Assembly (NCBI GenBank): GCA_963706785.1
Contig: CAVPNJ010000009.1
Span: forward strand, 124,001 to 188,000
DNA length: 64,000 nucleotides
Reading direction: 5' to 3'
DNA from: Pollutimonas sp963706785
Lineage (GTDB): Bacteria; Pseudomonadota; Gammaproteobacteria; Burkholderiales; Burkholderiaceae_B
The notes below the pieces were generated by a model that was given only the letters and a program-made list of their open reading frames with translations, did no database searches and was not told where the DNA came from. Both the position numbers and the translations under genes were made by a program. Below, in pieces: positions 12,320 to 21,176 of this stretch (position 1 is the first letter of the stretch; each line of letters opens with the position of its first letter).

Positions 12320-14101
12320 TCAATCTTCTTCGCGGAACTGCATACGATACAGCGCCGCATACAAGCCGTTCAATTCCAGCAGCTCTTCGTGGCGGCCTTG
12401 CTCGACAATTTTGCCAGAATCCAGCACGACTATCCGATCCGCCTTTTGTACAGTAGACAGTCTGTGCGCGATAACCAGCGTTGTTCGCCCTGCCATTAGG
12501 CGCTCGAGCGACGCCTGCACCTGCCGTTCGGATTCGTTGTCCAGAGCCGATGTTGCCTCGTCCAGAATAAGAATCGGTGCATTCTTGATAAGCGCCCGGG
12601 CGATCGCCAAGCGCTGACGCTGACCGCCTGATAATTGACTGGCGTTTTCGCCGACCGGCGTATCGAGTCCTTGCGGCAAACCCTGCACAAAGCTGAGCAG
12701 GTTTGCGGCATCAAGGGCGTTGGAGATTTCTTCGCGGCTGGCGTCGTGAAGGGAGCCATAGCCTACGTTGTCGGCAATTGTGCCCTCGAACAATACGACG
12801 TCCTGACTAACCAGTGATAATTGCGCCCGTAGATCTCGCAAGGCGAGATCTTTGACGTCTACGCCGTCGATCTTGACAGTGCCACTTGCGGGCAGCACAA
12901 ATCGGGGCAACATATTTACGAGCGTAGTCTTGCCACTGCCCGAACGGCCTACAAGAGCCACCGTTTCCCCGGGCTGCGCCGTAAAGGACACATCTGCAAG
13001 CGTGTCGGACTGTGAGTTGGCAAACCGATGGTAGACATTGTCGAATTCGACCAGTCCCCGCACCGGTTGGGCAAGGGTCAGCTTGCCGTTATCGTCCTCC
13101 GGCTTATCGTCTATCAAGGTAAATACGCTTTCCGCCGATATCAACATACGTTGCATGGCGCTGGCAATATTGGTCAGGCGTTTCATGGGATCAAAGATCT
13201 GGCCGAGCGCCGCCATGAATGCAGCGAAACTACCAACCGTCAAGCCTTCGGTATTGGCCTGATATAAAGCAACTGCAATGACCGCCGCTACTGATAGCCC
13301 GACGGAAAATTGAGTGAGCGGCGACATGGCGGCATCGGCGCCGGCCGCGCGCATCGCGAAGCGTCGTAGCCGCCCGTTTACGTATTCGAATCGGCTCGCC
13401 TCGCGTTCATAGCCATCAAATAACTTGATGACTCGCTGACCGTCGATGCCTTCTCGTACCACACGGGTCAATTCGGCATTCATGCCTATCGTCTCCCGGT
13501 TGATACGTCGCAGCCGTTTAATAAACACACGGGCAATCATCGTAGATATCGGCAGCATGACCAACACTATCAATGTCAGTTGCCATGACATATACAACAG
13601 CACCGCCAGTAGTGCGATAACCACTAGGGTCTCGCGCACGACGACAGTAATCACTTCGGTTGCCAGTCCGGTTACCGTGCCTGCATCAATGGTGAAACGA
13701 TTCAAAAGCCGGCCGGAATCACCACGTTTGAAGTGTTCGTCAGACAGCCCCAAAAGACGCTGGAACATTTCTTTGCGCAAGCCCAGCAACATATTGTTTG
13801 CCACCCAGGCCAGCAAATAGCTGCTGCCATAACTGCATATGCCACGCACTAGCATCAATCCGATCACAGCCAGAGGAATGGACCAGATATATGACGGCTT
13901 GTTGCCTGAAAAGCCTTCATCGAGCAGAGGCTTCATGATGATGGCTAGTGTCGGCTGAGTAGCGGCCGCAACGCTTACCAGTAAAACGGCTACAACGACA
14001 GCCTTCCAGTACACTCCCACGCGAGTGTAGATCCGACGCCACAGATCGAACTTTACGGGTTCTGAACGGGACGATGTGGCTTTAGGTGCAGACTTCAACA
14101 A
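12320..14101 (-). CDS. msbA: Lipid A export ATP-binding/permease MsbA
   Basis: Homodimeric inner-membrane ABC exporter that flips core-lipid A to the periplasmic leaflet. The 593 residues form one fused half-transporter. A six-helix membrane domain spans about 30-310. The ATPase follows with Walker A GRSGSGKTT (about 380), signature LSGGQRQRLAIARAL (about 487) and Walker B ILILDEATSALD (about 509). The length is typical for MsbA and the order matches subfamily members. It is divergent from the family 9 glycosyltransferase (120 bases apart) and followed by the lipoprotein. A general multidrug half-transporter is the main alternative, but the LPS neighbours favour MsbA. Confidence 0.92.
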   Translation of the reverse strand: MLKSAPKATSSRSEPVKFDLWRRIYTRVGVYWKAVVVAVLLVSVAAATQPTLAIIMKPLLDEGFSGNKPSYIWSIPLAVIGLMLVRGICSYGSSYLLAWVANNMLLGLRKEMFQRLLGLSDEHFKRGDSGRLLNRFTIDAGTVTGLATEVITVVVRETLVVIALLAVLLYMSWQLTLIVLVMLPISTMIARVFIKRLRRINRETIGMNAELTRVVREGIDGQRVIKLFDGYEREASRFEYVNGRLRRFAMRAAGADAAMSPLTQFSVGLSVAAVIAVALYQANTEGLTVGSFAAFMAALGQIFDPMKRLTNIASAMQRMLISAESVFTLIDDKPEDDNGKLTLAQPVRGLVEFDNVYHRFANSQSDTLADVSFTAQPGETVALVGRSGSGKTTLVNMLPRFVLPASGTVKIDGVDVKDLALRDLRAQLSLVSQDVVLFEGTIADNVGYGSLHDASREEISNALDAANLLSFVQGLPQGLDTPVGENASQLSGGQRQRLAIARALIKNAPILILDEATSALDNESERQVQASLERLMAGRTTLVIAHRLSTVQKADRIVVLDSGKIVEQGRHEELLELNGLYAALYRMQFREED

Positions 14102-14221
14102 TAAACTCGCTTATATACTATTGGATCGCTGATTTTAACGTTCTTGCGAAGCTGCGTGCTTTGCGCAGCGCCGCTATGAACGTGAGTCATCATACTTCCC
14201 CGCCACAGCCCTTATTCATTC

Positions 14222-15178
14222 ATGTTTAATCTTTCAGCTATTTACGTGCGTCTTCCCAACTGGATCGGCGACGTTTGCATGAGTCTGCCCAGCCTGCACG
14301 CCTTGTTAGCTACAGAAATTCCCATAGTGGTCTGCGCAAAACCCTGGGCGAAGGACCTGCTCGCGGCGTACCGGCTGGCCGGCTTTATCGAAATGAAAGG
14401 AGATTGGCGTGGAGACCGTGCAGCAGTCACTACCTTTCGAAAAAAATCCCAGCATGCGCATCCCCGCGGTCTGTTACTGCCTGATTCATTGTCTAGCGCC
14501 ATGGTTTTCAAATTCTCGGGTATTCCGAGCGCGGGATATCGTGATGACGGACGCAGTCTGATATTGCGTTGGCCCATTAATAAACCGTCCGCAAACCTGC
14601 ACGCAGTTGAATCATGGTATTACATCACTAGTCAGGCCCTGAAGCGCTGGAACCATTCGATTTCGCCTGCTCATCCGGCGACAAGGCTTGATTTGCTGCT
14701 AGCGGACAAGCATCACAAAGAGGCGCTGCATGCATTGAAGACTGCCGGTCTTAAGCCAGGCAAATTCGTGCTGATTGCGCCTACAGCCACGGGCCTTCAT
14801 CGTGGAAGAATAAAAGTGTGGCCGCATTTCGATGCGCTAACCCGTAAGCTGCAAGAACGGGGCTATACCGTTGCAATGTGCCCTCCTCCAGCTGAGGTCG
14901 ACGCGGCCCGCGAGAATGCACCGACCGCGCTGTGCCTGCCGTCCCTTAATCTCGGTGCGTTTGCTACACTCACCCGACTTGCCTCGCTGGTCGTATGCAA
15001 TGACTCCGGAGTCTCCCACCTTGCAGCGGCGGCAGATGCTCGTCAACTTACTTTGTTCGGCGTAACGCAACGTGAGCGTACCGGTCCATGGTCAGAAAAA
15101 GCAACATGCCTAGGATCGGCGCATACATGGCCCTCTCTTGCAGAAACAGAGCAACAGGTTCTTACCCTTTTGCACTAA
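14222..15178 (+). CDS. Glycosyltransferase family 9 (heptosyltransferase-like)
   Basis: Predicted GT-B glycosyltransferase of the LPS heptosyltransferase family (WaaC/WaaF type), acting at the inner face of the cytoplasmic membrane on lipid A-core. The 318 residues begin IYVRLPNWIGDVCMSLPSLHAL, the usual N-terminal acceptor-side motif with the catalytic-region Asp. The C-terminal half has LIAPTATGLHRGRIKVWPHF and VVCNDSGVSHLAAAADARQLTLFGVT, the donor-sugar-binding segment. It sits head to head with msbA and overlaps no neighbour if the YdcF-like gene starts at its internal ATG. The exact sugar is not predictable, and I do not assign waaC or waaF. Confidence 0.88.
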   Translation: MFNLSAIYVRLPNWIGDVCMSLPSLHALLATEIPIVVCAKPWAKDLLAAYRLAGFIEMKGDWRGDRAAVTTFRKKSQHAHPRGLLLPDSLSSAMVFKFSGIPSAGYRDDGRSLILRWPINKPSANLHAVESWYYITSQALKRWNHSISPAHPATRLDLLLADKHHKEALHALKTAGLKPGKFVLIAPTATGLHRGRIKVWPHFDALTRKLQERGYTVAMCPPPAEVDAARENAPTALCLPSLNLGAFATLTRLASLVVCNDSGVSHLAAAADARQLTLFGVTQRERTGPWSEKATCLGSAHTWPSLAETEQQVLTLLH

Positions 15179-15197
15179 AAAAACTGAACGGCAGCGA

Positions 15198-15962
15198 ATG
15201 ACATTTTCAAGTTTTCTAACCAATCTAGTGATTCCTCTGAATCTATGCATCGCTTTATTGGTGGTAGCCGCCATTTTATTTATTGTGCGGCAGCGCAAGA
15301 CAGCTTTTTTTATCGCGGCTAGTGGCCTGAGTTGGGCGATATTTTGGTCCCTGCCGGCATCATCGCTCTGGGCGGGGGGCCGCCTGGAGCAGCTGTATCC
15401 GTATAAGCCTCCAGTTAGCTTGCCCACTGCGCAGGCAATCGTTGTGTTGGGCGGAAGCACGGCCAATAACCGGCTGAATTGGTTCGAACCCTACAATAGC
15501 GAAACCGCCACGTCACGCGTTGACACCGCTGCCAGCCTGTATAAAGCACATCGCGCCCCCATCATAATCGTTTCGGGCGCCGCACTCGAGGGGAGAATCA
15601 GCGAAGCCCAAATGATGGCGAATGCACTCAGGCAACAAGACATTCCCTCTGAAGCGGTGATTATAGAAAATCGTAGCTATACGACTTACGAGAATGCCCT
15701 CTATACCATGGTCGAGCTGAAAAAACGGTATATCGATCATGTACTTATTGTGACTTCGGCGCTGCATATGCCCAGAGCAATGGCGGTCTTCAAGAAACAA
15801 GGAATAACAGCCATTGCTGCGCCATCTGCGCCACAGATCATAGTTCCCAGCGAGCCAGGGTTTTCATTCTGGCAACCGAATATGCGGGCGCTCGACGCCA
15901 GTCGCTCAATCATCAAAGAATATGTGGGCTTGCTGGTGTACTGGGTTAGGGGATGGATTTAG
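15198..15962 (+). CDS. YdcF/ElyC-family membrane protein (DUF218)
   Basis: A 254-residue protein with two N-terminal membrane segments (about 4-30 and 38-60) and a DUF218 domain beginning AQAIVVLGGSTANN (about 85) and containing VSGAALEGRISEA, ENRSYTTYENA and VTSALHMPRA. E. coli ElyC, of this family, affects envelope integrity and peptidoglycan or lipid-carrier metabolism. I chose the ATG at 15198 because the upstream alternative at 15138 would lie inside the glycosyltransferase gene and adds a polar, unconserved stretch. It is probably co-transcribed with the glycosyltransferase and the next gene. Substrate is unknown. Confidence 0.85.
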   Translation: MTFSSFLTNLVIPLNLCIALLVVAAILFIVRQRKTAFFIAASGLSWAIFWSLPASSLWAGGRLEQLYPYKPPVSLPTAQAIVVLGGSTANNRLNWFEPYNSETATSRVDTAASLYKAHRAPIIIVSGAALEGRISEAQMMANALRQQDIPSEAVIIENRSYTTYENALYTMVELKKRYIDHVLIVTSALHMPRAMAVFKKQGITAIAAPSAPQIIVPSEPGFSFWQPNMRALDASRSIIKEYVGLLVYWVRGWI

Positions 15963-15965
15963 AAA

Positions 15966-16271
15966 TTGGAATGCCGCTCAGCATGTGGGGCTTGTTGCAT
16001 CGCGCCTTCAATTTCAAGTCCGATACCTGGAATGCCCGAAGGCAAAGCAGCAGGAACCCGGTGCATTCAATTAGACGAGAACGAACGGTGTCTGATCTTC
16101 GGTCATCCTGAACGACCAAGCGTGTGCGCGTCTTTGCAGCCAGAACGTACTATGTGCGGAGAAACCCGCGAGTATGCATTGCACTGGCTGAGAAGTTTAG
16201 AAGACCTCACGGCTCCGAGTACTCAGCGTGTCAGGGCGGGCCCGGCTGATGCTAGTAGATACAAAAAATAA
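15966..16271 (+). CDS. YkgJ-family cysteine cluster protein
   Basis: A 101-residue protein with eight Cys at positions 3, 7, 10, 11, 33, 42, 54 and 64, arranged as in the YkgJ/Fli-B-type zinc- or iron-chelating family (CxxxCxxCC near the N-terminus, then spaced single Cys). The stretch EGKAAGTRCIQLDENERCLIFGHPERPSVC is the family core. Biochemical role is unknown; the Cys set suggests a metal or Fe-S site. It starts 3 bases after the YdcF-like gene. Downstream lie about 230 non-coding bases before the FAD oxidase. Confidence 0.88.
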   Translation: MECRSACGACCIAPSISSPIPGMPEGKAAGTRCIQLDENERCLIFGHPERPSVCASLQPERTMCGETREYALHWLRSLEDLTAPSTQRVRAGPADASRYKK

Positions 16272-16499
16272 AAAATCAGGGCTTCTCAATATTTCAGTGC
16301 TGGGCTACTCCAGAGTATAGTAATTATTGGAAAAAGGGTCGCAATCGAGACAAGGCGCCCCTGTAGGTGGAGTGCCGGGTCTAGCATCAAATTGACCGAA
16401 GAGGCCAAGCTTAGAATAGTCCACATCATCCAGAACATCCGGCAGGTTCTGCGTTCAACTGCGTTAGACGTAATTGGCGACAACGCTATGGAGAGAACC

Positions 16500-17885
16500 A
16501 TGACGAATGCTCAAGCCATGAACACCGAAGAACTACAAAGCGGATTCGGCGGACAAATCTTTCTGCCTGACGACCCTGCCTATGAAGAGGCGAGAAAAAT
16601 TTGGAACGCAACAGTCGACAAGCGGCCAGCGCTAATTGCACGTTGTTCCACAACACAAGATGTAGTTCGCGCAATCAACTATGCTCGAGAAAACGATATC
16701 CACCTCGCCGTGCGCGGAGGGGGTCACAACATCGCCGGAAATGCCATGTGCGACGATGGCATAGTCATCGACCTTTCAGCAATGAAGGCTGCAACGGTGG
16801 ACCCCACCACTCGGCACGTTACGATTGAAGGCGGAGCGACCCTCGCCGATATGGATGCCGCCACACAGGCGCATGGACTGGCTACTCCCCTGGGTATCAA
16901 TTCGACTACCGGCGTAGCAGGTTTGACGTTGGGCGGTGGCTTTGGATGGCTTAGCAGGAAGTTCGGCATGACGGTAGATAACCTAGAGTCGGCTGAGGTC
17001 GTCATGGCCGATGGCGGACTAATACGCGCCAGCGAAACCGAGTATCCCGATCTATTTTGGGCATTGAGAGGCGGTGGGGGCAACTTCGGGGTAGTTACCC
17101 GATTTACCTTCAGGCTTCATCAGGTAGGGCCGGACCTGCTCAGCGGCCTGATGGTTTATCCGATATCCGAAGCGAAATCGGTGCTTCAGCAATATCGCGA
17201 CTTTATGGCTGCAGCACCCGACGATCTTACAGTGTGGAGCGTCCTGCGCGAAGCCCCGCCCCTGCCCTTCCTGCCAGCCGAAGTCCATGGCCAGGCGGTC
17301 GTAGTGCTTGCAATTCTTTATGTAGGCGACCCGGAGCAAGGCGACAAGATGATCGCGCCCCTACGTAAATTTGGCACCTTGCTGGGGGAACATATCGGCG
17401 TCCAACCTTATGTCAATTGGCAAAAGGCATTCGATCCGCTTTTGACTCCCGGAGCGCGAAATTATTGGAAGTCTCACAATTTCTCGAAGTTGGATGACGG
17501 ACTGTTTGATGCCGTTATTGAGTACATAGGAAAGCTTCCGTCGCCACAATGCGAGATTTTCTTCGGTGCCATCGGTGGCGCCACAACGCGAAAGCCCACC
17601 GACTTTACAGCCTATGCCAACCGTGACGCGCGATATGTCATGAATGTGCATGGACGTTGGGACGACCCCGCGGACGATCAGCGCTGCATAGCCTGGGCGC
17701 GTGCTTTTTTCGCTGCCTCGGCGCCGTTCGCAAGCGGAGGAGTTTATGTCAACTTCTTGACCTCAGATGAAACCGATCGGGTGCGCAGCGCGTATGGTGC
17801 CAACTATGATCGTTTGGCACAGATCAAACGGAAATATGACCCGGACAATCTGTTTCACATCAACCAGAACATCGCGCCAGCGTAG
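16500..17885 (+). CDS. FAD-linked oxidase, berberine bridge enzyme type
   Basis: Predicted 461-residue flavoprotein oxidoreductase. The N-terminal FAD-binding fold has RGGGHNIAG with His76, the residue covalently bound to FAD in this family, then GLTLGGGFGWLSRKFG. The C-terminus has the berberine-bridge signature YGANYDRLAQIKRKYDPDNL, ending NQNIAP. In bicovalent members a Cys-Pro follows the PxG turn; here the equivalent reads PLGINSTTG, so a single His link is expected. I start at 16500 because GGAGAG lies 5 bases upstream, while earlier in-frame starts lack one. It is followed 30 bases later by a cupin, probably one operon. Substrate (sugar, alcohol or alkaloid-like) is unknown. Confidence 0.88.
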   Translation: MTNAQAMNTEELQSGFGGQIFLPDDPAYEEARKIWNATVDKRPALIARCSTTQDVVRAINYARENDIHLAVRGGGHNIAGNAMCDDGIVIDLSAMKAATVDPTTRHVTIEGGATLADMDAATQAHGLATPLGINSTTGVAGLTLGGGFGWLSRKFGMTVDNLESAEVVMADGGLIRASETEYPDLFWALRGGGGNFGVVTRFTFRLHQVGPDLLSGLMVYPISEAKSVLQQYRDFMAAAPDDLTVWSVLREAPPLPFLPAEVHGQAVVVLAILYVGDPEQGDKMIAPLRKFGTLLGEHIGVQPYVNWQKAFDPLLTPGARNYWKSHNFSKLDDGLFDAVIEYIGKLPSPQCEIFFGAIGGATTRKPTDFTAYANRDARYVMNVHGRWDDPADDQRCIAWARAFFAASAPFASGGVYVNFLTSDETDRVRSAYGANYDRLAQIKRKYDPDNLFHINQNIAPA

Positions 17886-17915
17886 AACGACGAGGACCAA
17901 GACGAGGAGAGGATC

Positions 17916-18473
17916 ATGTTCGATAAAGATCGATTCATCCAAGACTGCATAAACGCAGCTCCTGCCGGACAGGAGGTTATCCGCGAACTCGTGGCCGTGG
18001 CGGTCTCCGATAAAGAGGGTGTAATGGAAGGGCTCGGCAGGCCCGAGCACGCAGGCATTACACCCCTTTACCGGGCGCCCGATTTAACGATTATCAAATT
18101 CGTCTGGGCGCCATGCATGAGCCTTATGCCGCACAATCATCAAATGTACGCTGTTATAGGCATCTATTCAGGAAGAGAAGATAATATTCTTTGGCGTAGA
18201 ACAGAGACAAGCATTAAGCCAGTTGGGGCCGAATCACTGGGTTCTGGCGATGTTACGACCTTCCCCCGGGACGTTATCCATTCAGTTCTCAATCCGATAG
18301 AAAAAATGACCTGCGCCATACATGTGTATGGCGGTAATTTCTTTAAACCGGATGAACCGAGAAGCGAATGGGATCATGAAAAGTTAATCGAACGGCCGTG
18401 GGATATTGACAGAGTCAAATCAATTTTTCAGGAGGCGGAAGCCAGATCCAACGCGACGGCCGCCCAGCACTAA
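17916..18473 (+). CDS. Cupin-fold metalloprotein (cysteine dioxygenase-like)
   Basis: A 185-residue predicted double-stranded beta-helix protein. Metal ligands are suggested by MPHNHQMYAVIG (His73, His75), the following SGREDN acidic stretch (about 88), and DVIHSV (His122), which fits the cupin H-x-H...E...H pattern. It resembles predicted metal-dependent enzymes related to cysteine dioxygenase, though I cannot assign the substrate. It has the strong ribosome-binding site GAGGAGAGGATC before the ATG and follows the FAD oxidase by 30 bases, suggesting a two-gene oxidative unit. Its stop overlaps the convergent glycosyltransferase by 4 bases. Confidence 0.75.
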   Translation: MFDKDRFIQDCINAAPAGQEVIRELVAVAVSDKEGVMEGLGRPEHAGITPLYRAPDLTIIKFVWAPCMSLMPHNHQMYAVIGIYSGREDNILWRRTETSIKPVGAESLGSGDVTTFPRDVIHSVLNPIEKMTCAIHVYGGNFFKPDEPRSEWDHEKLIERPWDIDRVKSIFQEAEARSNATAAQH

Positions 18474-19645
18474 GTTTTCGATTCAGCCACGGCTAATTCC
18501 GCACGCTCGGCGATCACCTGGTGATAGAGCTCGAGATACTGCTCGGCGATTCGCGGCCAACTGTGGCGGTCGACCACTTCGTTACCGCCTTGGATAAGGC
18601 GCGCGCGCCATGGTGCGTCGGCGTTTATTTGCAAGACGAATTGCGCCAGTTGGGCGGCGTCTTCAGGGTGGCTCAGCACTAAAGCATCTTGGCCGTCTCG
18701 AACATACTGAGCAAAACCGCAGCAGTGCCCAGGGCTAAGAATTACTGGCAAACCAAACGACATGGCTTCAAGAGGAGCCATGCCAAAACTGTCGTTCAGA
18801 GTCGGATGTACATAGATATCGGCGGCCAAATAATACGGCGCTACATCTGAAGTTTCTTCAACCACCCGGACACGGTTAGAAAAATGGGAAAACTCGGCCG
18901 TTCTATTGATAAAGTCTCGTGTGGACGCATTCCCCCCCACGACTAGAAGCTTGACTGATTCTGGTAATTGCGCAAGTGCTTTTAACGCCGTCGGCAACCC
19001 TTTGCGCAGCGGATTTCGTGCTACCAATAGACAAACGCAGTCATTATCGGCCCAGCCCATTTGCTCGCGGACCAGTTGCCTTTGCGGCCCGCCTATCGTT
19101 TCCGGGCGCGACACGCCTGGCGGGATGATTGGGCAATAAAATGATTCTCCATAGGCCTGCTTTAGCTGCTCGGCAATAAGGCCCGATACCGCAACGGTTC
19201 TGTGCGCGGGACGTTGCGCGACGCGCCGTGCCTCCAGACCCAAATAGGTCTGCACCCTAAGGCTGACACGCGACAACAAACGTTTAAGCACAGGCAAAGG
19301 TCTAACCCGCCAGTTAAAGCGTACTGGAGTTACGTGCACGACTTCGATATCACCACACCAGCCATTCATGTGGGAGTGGACGATATCGTAGCCATTACGC
19401 GTAGCGAGTCGCGCACGGATTGCAAATAGCAGCACCCGGATCCAGCTTGGCCACCTCGACCAGGAACGCAAGGGCACGAAAGGCAGTCGCAGGTCACAGG
19501 CGTCGTCATAGTCGCGGGCAAGCACCGTAACCTCGTGGTGTTTTGCGAGTTCGCGCATCAGCGCGACACCGTAGGCTTCGGCACCGCCGAATCGGTTGCC
19601 GAATCGATCAACTACGAACGCGATTTTCAAACGAGGCATCGACAT
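18470..19645 (-). CDS. Glycosyltransferase family 4
   Basis: GT-B retaining glycosyltransferase of about 391 residues, probably transferring a nucleotide-activated sugar onto LPS core or another surface glycan. The N-terminal IAFVVDRFGNRFGGAEAYGVAL glycine-rich loop and the C-terminal DIYVHPTLNDSFGMAPLEAMSFGLPVILS segment, with the donor-phosphate EX7E motif, are typical of GT4. I use the ATG at 19645; the codon at 19654 is TTG and a further ATG lies at 19639. It is last in the minus-strand run that begins at dnaE, 12 bases after the deacetylase stop, and ends tail to tail with the cupin gene. Sugar specificity is unknown. Confidence 0.88.
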   Translation of the reverse strand: MSMPRLKIAFVVDRFGNRFGGAEAYGVALMRELAKHHEVTVLARDYDDACDLRLPFVPLRSWSRWPSWIRVLLFAIRARLATRNGYDIVHSHMNGWCGDIEVVHVTPVRFNWRVRPLPVLKRLLSRVSLRVQTYLGLEARRVAQRPAHRTVAVSGLIAEQLKQAYGESFYCPIIPPGVSRPETIGGPQRQLVREQMGWADNDCVCLLVARNPLRKGLPTALKALAQLPESVKLLVVGGNASTRDFINRTAEFSHFSNRVRVVEETSDVAPYYLAADIYVHPTLNDSFGMAPLEAMSFGLPVILSPGHCCGFAQYVRDGQDALVLSHPEDAAQLAQFVLQINADAPWRARLIQGGNEVVDRHSWPRIAEQYLELYHQVIAERAELAVAESKT

Positions 19646-19657
19646 AGCGGGCAAATA

Positions 19658-20380
19658 TCAGTCCTTGCGTCGACGATCTTCAAGACGGGTCATGCACTTC
19701 TGCAGAAAGCGAATAATGTGCGTCGATCGTGAAACGGTAATACGCGGAAGCCCATACGGACTATCGGTCGTTCTTGCCAGACCCCTTTGAGTCGTGGTTG
19801 CATTGGTATATCCGGCGTTATGAACCATGCTGCGGATTTCTGGCGATTCGCCCCCATAGGGATAGCAGAAGGCAGTAACGGCCGTCCCCAACGCTTCCTC
19901 GAGCTCTACCTTTGACTGTCGTATTTGGTAGTCGGCCAGTTCGGGAGACAATTTAGGCAAAAATGGATGATCCAGCGTATGCGAGCCCACTTCGTGCCCG
20001 GCTGCAGCCCATTCCCGCATCTCGGCGACGGACATCAGGTCAGCGTGTGGCACGCCTTTGTCATAATCCCACACGTTGCCGCCATCGAACTGTCGTGCGA
20101 CAAAATAATTGGTCGCAGTGAAATCCATTTCTTTGAGAATGGGCATGGCGTTTTGGAAAACGTTCCGATAGCCGTCATCAAAAGTTATACCGAAAACCTT
20201 TCCATTCCGCTCTCCGCGCAGGTAAGGCAAAAGGTCGTGCATAGAAAGACCCCGATACCCAAATCGGCGCAGCCATGTCATCTGGCGTTTGAAATCAGAC
20301 GGATGGACGGTGAGCCCGCGGTATGGTGAACCTTTGGGAGGCGGTTGACCCACCTGATGGTACATAAGAATAGGGATCAT
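19658..20380 (-). CDS. Polysaccharide deacetylase (carbohydrate esterase 4), first copy
   Basis: A 240-residue NodB-homology protein predicted to remove N-acetyl groups from a glycan or glycolipid. Motif 1 FGITFDDGY (about 84-92) supplies catalytic and metal Asp residues. Motif 2 GSHTLDHPFL (H-T-x-D-H, about 133) supplies the two metal His, and TAFCYPYGGES (about 170) is motif 3. There is no signal peptide: the protein starts MIPILMYHQVG, so action on a cytoplasmic lipid-linked precursor is likely. It lies between glycosyltransferases in the dnaE-linked run, 47 bases after the family 2 gene. A second, divergent deacetylase is two genes upstream. Confidence 0.88.
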   Translation of the reverse strand: MIPILMYHQVGQPPPKGSPYRGLTVHPSDFKRQMTWLRRFGYRGLSMHDLLPYLRGERNGKVFGITFDDGYRNVFQNAMPILKEMDFTATNYFVARQFDGGNVWDYDKGVPHADLMSVAEMREWAAAGHEVGSHTLDHPFLPKLSPELADYQIRQSKVELEEALGTAVTAFCYPYGGESPEIRSMVHNAGYTNATTTQRGLARTTDSPYGLPRITVSRSTHIIRFLQKCMTRLEDRRRKD

Positions 20381-20427
20381 GAATGAATTATATATAGGCT
20401 CAGTGCTTGGGAAATCCTGACGCGCCT

Positions 20428-21176
20428 TTACTTGCTCTTATTTAAAAGCAGCAATTTATTGTAACGAAAAAAGCTTCCTGTCGAGGCCATCACCGCCAGG
20501 ATAAAGCCTTCTTTCCCGTCAAGGAAGCCTCGTCGTATCAAGTAGATACGGATAAATGTCCAGAATGCGTGGCCGGTTGCCCCCAGAACGCTAGTTTGCT
20601 TTCCGTTGGCATGCATGACCGCTGCCGCTTCCGAGGAATAATGATTGATTTTCGCAATAAAACTTTCAAGATCCGCGTAGGGATAATGCAGAAAATGCTC
20701 TTTAAGGGCTACGACTTTGGAAGCTGTTTGCACGCTCTCGTGCACCGCGACATCCTTGAATCGACCCTTGCCGCGTTTAAACAGGCGCAAGACGTAGTCG
20801 GGCCACCAACCGCAATGGCGTATCCAGCGCCCGCCAAAATTGGAAAGACGCGCGATCTTGTAGGCCTCTGCAGAAGGCTGCGCGAGCATACGCTGAATTT
20901 CCTGGCGAGTTCCGGCGTGACCCGCTCATCGGCGTCAATAGACAGCACCCATTCCTGTGTTGCCAGATCGAGTGCCCTGTTCTTTTGCTGGCCAAAACCG
21001 GGCCAATCGTCGGTTAGTGTCACCTTTGCGCCCTTGGCTGCGGCGATTTCTCGGGTCGTATCGGTACTACCGGAATCCACGACAATGATTTCATCGGCGA
21101 AAGCGACTGAATCGATGCAGTCGCCGATATGCAATGCCTCGTTCTTTGTAATGATGATGACTGAAAGCGTCGTCAT
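20428..21176 (-). pseudogene. Glycosyltransferase family 2 (WaaE/KdtX-like), frame broken once
   Basis: GT-A glycosyltransferase related to LPS core glucosyltransferases. The N-terminal part (21176 to about 20905) has VIIITKNEALHIGDCI, ADEIIVVDSGSTDTT and IDADERVTPEL, the nucleotide-sugar and DxD region. The remainder (YKIARLSNFGGRWIRHCGWWPDYVLRLF onward) continues in another frame. Restoring one C in the short run at 20904-20905 gives a continuous 249-residue protein through ELAQEIQRMLAQ. I therefore read it as one gene with a single-base deletion, real or a sequencing error. Its ATG overlaps the upstream deacetylase stop (ATGA). Confidence 0.85.

Noticed and set aside
13446..13820. Plus-strand frame of 124 residues opposite msbA
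   Set aside because: It is the reverse reading of a well-supported gene, with a Ser/Thr/Ile-rich composition typical of such shadows.
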